From Nansenia antarctica (lineage: Eukaryota > Chordata > Actinopteri > Argentiniformes > Microstomatidae), in the NCBI GenBank assembly GCA_963989245.1, contig CAXDII010000703.1, forward strand, positions 322,501 to 386,500: DNA of 64,000 bases. Direction: 5' to 3'. The translations under genes were made by a program, and so were the position numbers. Positions 8,848 through 18,550 of the stretch are shown piece by piece. Under the pieces are notes generated by a model. That model made no database searches and was not told where the DNA came from. It saw only the letters and a list, made by a program, of their open reading frames with translations. Each line of letters opens with the position of its first letter. Positions within the stretch are counted from its first letter, which is position 1.

Positions 8848-11800
8848 AAGTGGGCGGAGCTTGTGTCGTAGTGGGCGGAGCTTAAGTCAAAGTGGGCGGA
8901 GCTTAAGTCAAAGTGGGAGGAGCTTAAGTCAAAGTGGGCGGAGCTTAAGTCAAAGTGGGAGGAGCTTAAGTCAAAGTGGGCGGAGCTTAAATCAAAGTGG
9001 GCGGAGCTTAAGTCAAAGTGGGAGGAGCTTAAGTCAAAGTGGGCGGAGCTTAAGTCAAAGTGGGAGGAGCTTAAGTTAAAGTGGGCGGAGCTTAAGTCAA
9101 AGTGGGAGGAGCTTAAATCAAAGTGGGAGGAGCTTAAATCAAAGTGGGAGGAGCTTAAGTTAAAGTGGGAGGAGCTTAAGTCAAAGTGGGCGGAGCTTAA
9201 GTCAAAGTGGGAGGAGCTTAAGTCAAAATGGGCGGAGCTTAAGTTAAAGTGGGCGGAGCTTAAATCAAAGTGGGAGGAGCTTAAGTCAAAGTGGGCGGAG
9301 CTTAAGTTAAAGTGGGCGGAGCTTAAGTCAAAGTGGGAGGAGCTTAAGTCAAAGTGGGAGGAGCTTAAGTCAAAGTGGGAGGAGCTTAAATCAAAGTGGG
9401 AGGAGCTTAAGTCAAAGTGGGAGGAGCTTAAGTCAAAGTGGGAGGAGCTTAAGTCAAAGTGGGAGGAGCTTAAATCAAAGTGGGAGGAGCTTAAGTCAAA
9501 GTGGGAGGAGCTTAAGTCAAAGTGGGAGGAGCTTAAGTTAAAGTGGGCGGAGCTTAAGTCAAAGTGGGAGGAGCTTAAGTCAAAGTGGGAGGAGCTTAAG
9601 TCAAAGTGGGCGGAGCTTGTGTATAAGTGGGAGGAGCTTAAGTCAAAGTGGGCGGAGCTTAAATCAAAGTGGGAGGAGCTTAAGTCAAAGTGGGCGGAGC
9701 TTAAGTCAAAGTGGGAGGAGCTTAAGTCAAAGTGGGAGGAGCTTAAGTCAAAGTGGGCGGAGCTTAAGTCAAAGTGGGAGGAGCTTAAGTCAAAGTGGGC
9801 GGAGCTTAAGTCAAAGTGGGCGGAGCTTAAGTCAAAGTGGGCGGAGCTTAAGTCAAAGTGGGAGGAGCTTAAGTTAAAGTGGGCGGAGCTTAAGTCAAAG
9901 TGGGAGGAGCTTAAATCAAAGTGGGAGGAGCTTAAGTTAAAGTGGGAGGAGCTTAAGTCAAAGTGGGCGGAGCTTAAGTCAAAGTGGGAGGAGCTTAAGT
10001 CAAAGTGGGCGGAGCTTAAGTTAAAGTGGGCGGAGCTTAAATCAAAGTGGGAGGAGCTTAAGTCAAAGTGGGCGGAGCTTAAGTTAAAGTGGGCGGAGCT
10101 TAAGTCAAAGTGGGAGGAGCTTAAGTCAAAGTGGGAGGAGCTTAAGTCAAAGTGGGCGGAGCTTAAATCAAAGTGGGAGGAGCTTAAGTCAAAGTGGGAG
10201 GAGCTTAAGTCAAAGTGGGAGGAGCTTAAGTCAAAGTGGGAGGAGCTTAAATCAAAGTGGGAGGAGCTTAAGTCAAAGTGGGAGGAGCTTAAGTCAAAGT
10301 GGGAGGAGCTTAAGTTAAAGTGGGCGGAGCTTAAATCAAAGTGGGAGGAGCTTAAGTCAAAGTGGGAGGAGCTTAAGTCAAAGTGGGCGGAGCTTGTGTA
10401 TAAGTGGGAGGAGCTTAAGTCAAAGTGGGCGGAGCTTAAATCAAAGTGGGAGGAGCTTAAGTCAAAGTGGGCGGAGCTTAAGTCAAAGTGGGAGGAGCTT
10501 AAATCAAAGTGGGAGGAGCTTAAGTCAAAGTGGGAGGAGCTTAAGTTAAAGTGGGAGGAGCTTAAGTCAAAGTGGGCGGAGCTTAAGGCAAAGTGGGAGG
10601 AGCTTAAGTCAAAGTGGGAGGAGCTTAAGTCAAAGTGGGAGGAGCTTAAGTCAAAGTGGGCGGAGCTTAAATCAAAGTGGGCGGAGCTTAAGTCAAAGTG
10701 GGAGGAGCTTAAGTCAAAGTGGGCGGAGCTTAAGTTAAAGTGGGAGGAGCTTAAGTCAAAGTGGGAGGAGCTTAAGTCAAAGTGGGCGGAGCTTAAGTCA
10801 AAGTGGGAGGAGCTTAAGTTAAAGTGGGCGGAGCTTAAGTCAAAGTGGGAGGAGCTTAAATCAAAGTGGGAGGAGCTTAAAGCAAAGTGGGCGGAGCTTA
10901 AGTCAAAGTGGGAGGAGCTTAAATCAAAGTGGGAGGAGCTTAAATCAAAGTGGGCGGAGCTTAAGTCAAAGTGGGCGGAGCTTAAGTCAAAGTGGGCGGA
11001 GCTTAAATCAAAGTGGGAGGAGCTTAAGTCAAAGTGGGAGGAGCTTAGGTTAAAGTGGGCGGAGCTTAAATCAAAGTGGGCGGAGCTTAAGTCAAAGTGG
11101 GAGGAGCTTAAGTCAAAGTGGGAGGAGCTTAAGTCAAAGTGGGCGGAGCTTAAGTCAAAGTGGGAGGAGCTTAAGTCAAAGTGGGCGGAGCTTAAGTCAA
11201 AGTGGGCGGAGCTTAAGTCAAAGTGGGCGGAGCTTAAGTCAAAGTGGGAGGAGCTTAAGTCAAAGTGGGCGGAGCTTAAGTCAAAGTGGGAGGAGCTTAA
11301 GTCAAAGTGGGCGGAGCTTAAATCAAAGTGGGAGGAGCTTAAGTCAAAGTGGGAGGAGCTAAAGTCAAAGTGGGCGGAGCTTAAGTCAAAGTGGGCGGAG
11401 CTTAAGTCAAAGTGGGCGGAGCTTAAGTCAAAGTGGGAGGAGCTTAAGTCAAAGTGGGCGGAGCTTAAGTCAAAGTGGGAGGAGCTTAAGTCAAAGTGGG
11501 CGGAGCTTAAGTCAAAGTGGGAGGAGCTTAAGTCAAAGTGGGCGGAGCTTAAGTCAAAGTGGGAGGAGCTTAAATCAAAGTGGGCGGAGCTTGTGTAAAA
11601 GTGGGCGGAGCTTAAATCAAAGTGGGAGGAGCTTAAATCAAAGTGGGAGGAGCTTAAGTCAAAGTGGGCGGAGCTTAAGACAAAGTGGGCGGAGCTTAAG
11701 TCAAAGTGGGAGGAGCTTAAATCAAAGTGGGAGGAGCTTAAATCAAAGTGGGAGGAGCTTAAGCTAAAGTGGGCGGAGCTTAAGTCAAAGTGGGAGGAGC

Positions 11801-11912
11801 TTAAGTCAAAGTGGGCGGAGCTTAAGTAAAAGTGGGCGGAGCTTAAATCAAAGTGGGAGGAGCTTAAATCAAAGTGGGAGGAGCTTAAATCAAAGTGGGA
11901 GGAGCTTAAATC
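8848..11912 (+). repeat. 21-bp satellite array, unit 3
   Basis: About 146 copies. Rare GTATAAGTGG copies lie at 9621 and 10398, 777 bp apart (37 x 21). A single GAGCTAAAGTC copy lies near 11,357. A 659-codon frame reading as WEELKSK heptads spans 9619-11598, as expected for a 21-bp period. The whole array recurs at 31,692-34,756 at offset 22,844. Near the end are GTAAAAGTGG and TTAAGCTAAAG variants. Confidence 0.97.
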
Positions 11913-12507
11913 CCCAAAAAAAACTTTTTTTTAAAAAGTTAAAAAAATGCTTTCACCTAATGTTTCATCTAAAAAGAAAGTAAAAAAAAAAAAAAATGAA
12001 AAAAAAACGTCTAAGTCCCCGTGCCACCTAGCTAGGTTAGCTTAGGTCTCCCTGGCTCGGTTAAAGGACTTTAGCTCAGCGAGCGTAGGTGTCACAGAAA
12101 CACCATATTTCATATTTAAGTTCATTAGGTCCACACGGTCATTTTAAGCCTAACCCCAGCCCTCTACGACCCCGGGACGTGACGCTATTGAGCCCCCCGC
12201 AGATTCGTCACATGCTAACCGCGGATTACACTACGGGACGTATAACTTTGGCTATGAAGGCGGTAGAGACACGCGGGTTTCATATATCTCTTCCTTAGGT
12301 CTACGCGGTCATTTTAAGCCTAACCCCAGCTCTCTACGACCCCGGGACGTGATGTTATTAAGCTTCCTGCACGTTTTGGCCATGCTAGCGTCACCGGGGG
12401 CTTACCCCTTTTTGGATACAGCGTGATCTCACGATCATAAAAGCCAATGGGGAAGGGAACAAAAAATAAAAAATGTGATAAAAAAAAAAAAAAAAAAAAA
12501 AAAAAAA
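11913..12507 (+). other. A/T bridge plus conserved core, unit 3
   Basis: The bridge begins with CCCC then A-runs and ACTTTTTTTT. The core is 12008-12507 and ends in A28, twice the A14 of units 1 and 2. Half B reads GCTAGCGTCACCGGGGGC instead of GCTAGCCCTCACCGGAGGC. Half-anchors lie at 12125 and 12295. Confidence 0.88.
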
Positions 12508-12840
12508 CGTTAGGGTGAAGATAGTGGATGCACGCGTTTAACATCTCTCTCTGTGACCTGGGGGAAGATAGTGGTGTGGAATAACCAGCAGTGACATCTG
12601 ACTTCCTGGGCTTATGTGAATGTGAATGGTCATGTTAATGAGCTGTATGTTAATGAGCTGTGTGTGTATGTTAATGAGCTGTATGTTAATGAGCTTCATG
12701 CTAATGAGATTCATGCTAATGAGCTGTATGTTAATGAGATGTATGTTAATTAGCTGTGTGTATGTTAATGAGCTGTATGTTAATGAGCTTCATGCTAATG
12801 AGCTGTATGTTAATGAGCTGTATGTTAATGAGCTGTGTAA
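12508..12840 (+). repeat. Linker (variant b) and 15-bp repeat array, unit 3
   Basis: The linker after TCTGTGACCTG differs from units 1 and 2. It reads GGGGAAGATAGTGG and GTGTGGAATAACCAGCAG before rejoining at ACATCTGACTTCCTGGGC. GAAGATAGTGG duplicates a segment about 45 bp upstream, so this variant may have arisen by local duplication. The 15-bp array is about 12629-12838. Confidence 0.9.
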
Positions 12841-13539
12841 AAGTGGGCGGAGCTTGTGTCAAAGTGGGCGGAGCTTAAGTGGGAGTGGGAGTGGCTTAGA
12901 CATTTAGTGGGCGGAGCTTGTGTCAAAGTGGGAGTGGCTTAGACAGTTAGTGGGCGGAGCTTGTGTCAAAAGTGGGCGGAGCTTGTGTCAAAGTGGGAGG
13001 AGCTTAAGTGGAAGTGGGAGTGGCTTATACCGTTAGTGGGCGGAGCTTGTGTGAAAGTGGGAGTGGCTTAATTGAGTTAGTGGGCGGAGCTTAAGTCAAA
13101 GTGGGCGGAGCTTGTGTCAAAGTGGGCGGAGCTTAAGTGGGAGTGGGAGTGGCTTAGACAGTTAGTGGGCGGAGCTTGTGTGAAAGTGGGAGTGGCTTAA
13201 TTGATTAATTCAAATTATCTCTCATTTGAGCAATAATGTCTAGTAGACCTGCGTACAGTCTAGGTAGGTCGTTTGTTGGCAAATGAGAGACAATTTGAAT
13301 TAATCAATTAAGCCACTCCCACTTTGACACAAGCTCCGCCCACTAATTGTCTAAGCCACTCCCACTCCCACTTAAGCTCCGCCCACTTTGACACAAGCTC
13401 CGCCCACTTTGACTTAAGCTCCGCCCACTAACTCAATTAAGCCACTCCCACTTAGACACAAGCTCCGCCCACTAACTGTCTAAGCCACTCCCACTCCCAC
13501 TTAAGCTCCGCCCACTTTGACACAAGCTCCGCCCACTTT
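12841..13539 (+). repeat. Palindromic hinge, unit 3
   Basis: L 12841-13228, spacer 13229-13279, R 13280-13539. R lacks the standard 20-bp terminal hairpin. It ends CCGCCCACTTTTTCAAAGTGGG, so the direction switch occurs across only three bases, TTC, flanked by CCCACTTT and AAAGTGGG. This looks like a different joining event from the other units. Confidence 0.92.
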
Positions 13540-16500
13540 TTCAAAGTGGGAGGAGCTTAAGTCAAAGTGGGAGGAGCTTAAGTCAAAGTGGGAGGAGCTT
13601 AAATCAAAGTGGGAGGAGCTTAAGTCAAAGTGGGCGGAGCTTAAGTCAAAGTGGGAGGAGCTTAAGTCAAAGTGGGCGAAGCTTAAATCAAAGTGGGAGG
13701 AGCTTAAGTCAAAGTGGGAGGAGCTTAAGTCAAAGTGGGAGGAGCTTAAGTCAAAGTGGGAGGAGCTTAAATCAAAGTGGGAGGAGCTTAAGTCAAAGTG
13801 GGAGGAGCTTAAGTCAAAGTGGGAGGAGCTTAAGTCAAAGTGGGCGGAGCTTAAATCAAAGTGGGAGGAGCTTAAGTCAAAGTGGGAGGAGCTTAAGTCA
13901 AAGTGGGCGGAGCTTAAGTTAAAGTGGGCGGAGCTTAAGTCAAAGTGGGCGGAGCTTAAGTCAAAGTGGGAGGAGCTTAAGTCAAAGTGGGAGGAGCTTA
14001 AGTCAAAGTGGGAGGGGCTTAAGTCAAAGTGGGCGGAGCTTAAGTCAAAGTGGGAGGAGCTTAAGTCAAAGTGGGAGGAGCTTAAGTCAAAGTGGGCGGA
14101 GCTTAAATCAAAGTGGGAGGAGCTTAAGTCAAAGTGGGAGGAGCTTAAGTTAAAGTGGGAGGAGCTTAAGTCAAAGTGGGAGGAGCTTAAGTTAAAGTGG
14201 GCGGAGCTTAAGTCAAAGTGGGAGGAGCTTAAGTCAAAGTGGGCGGAGCTTAAGTCAAAGTGGGAGGAGCTTAAGTCAAAGTGGGAGGAGCTTAAATCAA
14301 AGTGGGAGGAGCTTAAGTCAAAGTGGGCGGAGCTTAAGTCAAAGTGGGAGGAGCTTAAGTCAAAGTGGGAGGAGCTTAAATCAAAGTGGGAGGAGCTTAA
14401 ATCAAAGTGGGAGGAGCTTAAGTCAAAGTGGGAGGAGCTTAAGTTAAAGTGGGAGGAGCTTAAGTTAAAGTGGGCGGAGCTTAAGTCAAAGTGGGCGGAG
14501 CTTAAATCAAAGTGGGAGGAGCTTAAATCAAAGTGGGAGGAGCTTACGTCAAAGTGGGAGGAGCTTAAGTTAAAGTGGGAGGAGCTTAAGTTAAAGTGGG
14601 CGGAGCTTAAGTCAAAGTGGGCGGAGCTTAAATCAAAGTGGGAGGAGCTTAAATCAAAGTGGGAGGAGCTTACGTCAAAGTGGGAGGAGCTTAAGTTAAA
14701 GTGGGAGGAGCTTAAGTTAAAGTGGGCGGAGCTTAAGTCAAAGTGGGCGGAGCTTAAATCAAAGTGGGAGGAGCTTAAGTCAAAGTGGGAGGAGCTTAAG
14801 TCAAAGTGGGCGGAGCTTAAGTTAAAGTGGGCGGAGCTTAAATCAAAGTGGGAGGAGCTTAAGTCAAAGTGGGAGGAGCTTAAGTCAAAGTGGGCGGAGC
14901 TTAAATCAAAGTGGGAGGAGCTTAAGTCAAAGTGGGAGGAGCTTAAGTCAAAGTGGGCGGAGCTTAAGTCAAAGTGGGCGGAGCTTAAGTCAAAGTGGGA
15001 GGAGCTTAAGTCAAAGTGGGCGGAGCTTAAGTCAAAGTGGGAGGAGCTTAAATCAAAGTGGGCGGAGCTTAAGTCAAAGTGGGAGGAGCTTAAGTCAAAG
15101 TGGGCGGAGCTTGTGTCGTAGTGGGCGGAGCTTAAGTCAAAGTGGGAGGAGCTTAAGTCAAAGTGGGCGGAGCTTAAGTTAAAGTGGGCGGAGCTTAAAT
15201 CAAAGTGGGAGGAGCTTAAGTCAAAGTGGGAGGAGCTTAAGTCAAAGTGGGCGGAGCTTAAGTCAAAGTGGGAGGAGCTTAAGTCAAAGTGGGCGGAGCT
15301 TAAGTCAAAGTGGGAGGAGCTTAAGTCAAAGTGGGCGGAGCTTAAGTCAAAGTGGGAGGAGCTTAAGTCAAAGTGGGAGGAGCTTAGGTTAAAGTGGGCG
15401 GAGCTTAAATCAAAGTGGGAGGAGCTTAAGTCAAAGTGGGCGGAGCTTAAGTCAAAGTGGGAGGAGCTTAAATCAAAGTGGGCGGAGCTTAAGTCAAAGT
15501 GGGAGGAGCTTAGGTTAAAGTGGGCGGAGCTTAAATCAAAGTGGGAGGAGCTTAAGTCAAAGTGGGCGGAGCTTAAGTCAAAGTGGGCGGAGCTTAAGTC
15601 AAAGTGGGAGGAGCTTAAGTCAAAGTGGGCGGAGCTTAAGTCAAAGTGGGAGGAGCTTAGGTCAAAGTGGGAGGAGCTTAAGTCAAAGTGGGCGGAGCTT
15701 AAGTCAAAGTGGGAGGAGCTTAGGTCAAGTGGGAGGAGCTTAAGTTAAAGTGGGCGGAGCTTAAGTCAAAGTGGGAGGAGCTTAAGTCAAAGTGGGAGGA
15801 GCTTAAGTCAAAGTGGGCGGAGCTTAAGTCAAAGTGGGCGGAGCTTAAGTCAAAGTGGGAGGAGCTTAAGTCAAAGTGGGCGGAGCTTAAGTCAAAGTGG
15901 GAGGAGCTTAAATCAAAGTGGGCGGAGCTTAAGTCAAAGTGGGAGGAGCTTAAGTCAAAGTGGGCGGAGCTTGTGTCGTAGTGGGCGGAGCTTAAGTCAA
16001 AGTGGGAGGAGCTTAAGTCAAAGTGGGCGGAGCTTAAGTTAAAGTGGGCGGAGCTTAAATCAAAGTGGGAGGAGCTTAAGTCAAAGTGGGAGGAGCTTAA
16101 GTCAAAGTGGGCGGAGCTTAAGTCAAAGTGGGAGGAGCTTAAGTCAAAGTGGGCGGAGCTTAAGTCAAAGTGGGAGGAGCTTAAGTCAAAGTGGGCGGAG
16201 CTTAAGTCAAAGTGGGAGGAGCTTAAGTCAAAGTGGGAGGAGCTTAGGTTAAAGTGGGCGGAGCTTAAATCAAAGTGGGAGGAGCTTAAGTCAAAGTGGG
16301 CGGAGCTTAAGTCAAAGTGGGAGGAGCTTAAATCAAAGTGGGCGGAGCTTAAGTCAAAGTGGGAGGAGCTTAGGTTAAAGTGGGCGGAGCTTAAATCAAA
16401 GTGGGAGGAGCTTAAGTCAAAGTGGGCGGAGCTTAAGTCAAAGTGGGCGGAGCTTAAGTCAAAGTGGGAGGAGCTTAAGTCAAAGTGGGCGGAGCTTAAG

Positions 16501-16900
16501 TCAAAGTGGGAGGAGCTTAGGTCAAAGTGGGAGGAGCTTAAGTCAAAGTGGGCGGAGCTTAAGTCAAAGTGGGAGGAGCTTAGGTCAAGTGGGAGGAGCT
16601 TAAGTTAAAGTGGGCGGAGCTTAAGTCAAAGTGGGAGGAGCTTAAGTCAAAGTGGGAGGAGCTTAGGTCAAAGTGGGAGGAGCTTAAGGCAAAGTAGGCG
16701 GAGCTTAAGTTAAAGTGGGCGGAGCTTAAGTCAAAGTGGGAGGAGCTTAAGTCAAAGTGGGTGGAGCTTAAGTCAAAGTGGGAGGAGCTTAAGTCAAAGT
16801 GGGCGGAGCTTAAATCAAAGTGGGCGGAGCTTAAATCAAAGTGGGAGGAGCTTAAATCAAAGTGGGCGGAGCTTAAATCAAAGTGGGAGGAGCTTAAATC
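13540..16900 (+). repeat. 21-bp satellite array, unit 4
   Basis: About 160 copies. The 5' part contains TTACGTC copies 126 bp apart (14545 and 14671; six repeats). The 3' part contains an 860-bp repeat. A 20-bp copy, TAGGTCAAGTGG, lies at 15721 and 16581. One GTAGGCGG copy near 16,694 is shared, in reverse, with the array at 44,074-47,494. The array ends in AAATC followed by C-runs. Confidence 0.97.
15111..16660 (+). repeat. 860-bp higher-order repeat inside array 4
   Basis: The TTGTGTCGTAGTGG copy is at 15111 and 15971, and the 20-bp deletion copy is at 15721 and 16581, both 860 bp apart (41 x 21 - 1, matching one lost base). The second copy follows the first until about 16,660 and then diverges. 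Confidence 0.85.
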
Positions 16901-17496
16901 CCCCCCAAAAATTTTTTTTTTAAAAAGTAAAAAAAATGCTTTCACCTAAGCTTTCATCTAAAAAGAAAGTAAAAAAAAAAAAAAATGCAAAAAAAACTTC
17001 TAAGTCCCCGTGCCACCTAGCTAGGTTAGCTTAGGTCTCCCTGGCTCGGTTAAAGGACTTTAGCTCAGCAAGCGTAGGTGTCACAGAAACACCATATTTC
17101 ATATTTAAGTTCCTTAGGTCTACACGGTCATTTTAAGCCTAACCCCAGCCCTCTACGACCCCGGGACGTGACGCTATTGAGCCCCCCGCAGATTCGTCAC
17201 ATGCTAACCGCGGATTACACTACGGGACGTATAACTTTGGCTATGAAGGGGGTAGAGACACGCGGGTTTCACATTTCTGTTCCTTAGGTCTACGCGGTCA
17301 TTTTAAGCCTAACCCCAGCTCTCTACGACCTCGGGACGTGATGTTATTAAGCTTCCTGCACGTTTTGGCCATGCTAGCCCTCACCGGAGGCTTACCCCTT
17401 TTTGGATACAGCGTGATCTCACGATCATAAAAGCCTATGGGGCAGAAAAAATAAATAAAAAATGTGATAAAAAAAAAAAAAAAAAAAAAAAAAAAA
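16901..17496 (+). other. A/T bridge plus conserved core, unit 4
   Basis: Bridge 16901-16996, core 16997-17496 ending in A28. Private differences lie in half A (TTCCTTAGGTCTACACGG) and half B (CTACGACCTCGGG). From about 17,335 onward the sequence is the start of the triplicated 4,400-bp block. The trailing segment reads GGGGCAGAAAAAATAAAT instead of GGGGAAGGGAAC. Confidence 0.88.
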
Positions 17497-17845
17497 CGAT
17501 AGGGTGAAGATAATGGATGCACGCGTTTAACATCTCTCTCTATGACCTAAGCCCAAGGCAGTGTAAACAAGGGGTCACAAGGGTGGGGAATTCCTGGGCA
17601 TATGTGAATGTGAATGTGAATGGTCATGTTAATAAGCTGTATGTTAATGAGCTGTGTGTGTATGTTAATGAGCTGTATGTTAATGAGCTTAATGCTAATG
17701 AGATTCATGCTAATGAGCTTCATGCTAATGAGCTGTATGTTAATGAGCTGTATGTTAATGAGCTTCATGTTAATGAGCTTCATGCTAATGAGCTTCATGC
17801 TAATGAGCTGTATGTTAATGAGCTGTATGTTAATGAGCTGTGTAA
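17497..17845 (+). repeat. Linker (variant c) and 15-bp repeat array, unit 4
   Basis: The linker reads GGCAGTGTAAACAAGGGG and TCACAAGGGTGGGGAATTCC, not found in units 1 to 3, and GGGCATATGTGAATG in place of GGGCTTATG. The 15-bp array (about 17623-17844) has more TTCATGCTAATGAGC copies and no TTAATTAGC interruption, so open frames of 80 and 131 codons result. Confidence 0.92.
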
Positions 17846-18550
17846 AAGTGGGCGGAGCTTAAGTCAAAGTGGGCGGAGCTTGTGTCTAAGTGGGAGTGGC
17901 TTAGACAGTTAGTGGGCGGAGCTTGTGTGAAAGTGGGAGTGGCTTAGACAGTTAGTGGGCGGAGCTTGTGTCAAAAGTGGGCGGGACTTGTGTCAAAGTG
18001 GGCGGAGCTTAAGTGGGAGTGGGAGTGGCTTAGACAGTTAGTGGGCGGAGCTTGTGTCTAAGTGGGAGTGGCTTAATTGAGTTAGTGGGCGGAGCTTAAG
18101 TCAAAGTGGGCGGGACTTGTGTCAAAGTGGGCGGAGCTTAAGTGGGAGTGGGAGTGGCTTAGACAGTTAGTGGGCGGAGCTTGTGTGAAAGTGGGAGTGG
18201 CTTAATTGATTAATTCAAATTATCTCTCATTTGAGCAATAATGTCTAGTAGACCTGCGTACAGTCTAGGTAGGTCGTTTGTTGGCAAATGAGAGACAATT
18301 TGAATTAATCAATTAAGCCACTCCCACTTAGACACAAGCTCCGCCCACTAAGTGTCCAAGCCACTCCCACTCCCACTTAAGCTCCGCCCACTTTGACACA
18401 AGCTCCGCCCACTTTGACTTAAGCTCCGCCCACTAACTCAATTAAGCCACTCCCACTTAGACACAAGCTCCGCCCACTAACTGTCTAAGCCACTCCCACT
18501 CCCACTTAAGCTCCGCCCACTTTGACACAAGCTCCGCCCACTTTTGACAC
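17846..18550 (+). repeat. Palindromic hinge, unit 4
   Basis: L about 17846-18233, spacer 18234-18284, R 18285-18550. L contains two copies of a rearranged variant, GTGGGCGGGACTTGTGTC, in which GGAGCTT has become GGGACTT. The terminal hairpin is 18524-18543 / loop 18544-18550 / 18551-18570. Confidence 0.93.

Noticed and set aside
8848..11912. CRISPR array
   Set aside because: The 21-bp repeats abut directly with no unique spacers, and no cas-like genes are present.
12320..12544. 74-codon minus strand frame with a poly-Phe stretch, and similar frames at 17298 and 36791
   Set aside because: The Phe run is the poly-A/T tract at the core end. The frame exists only where that tract has a suitable length.
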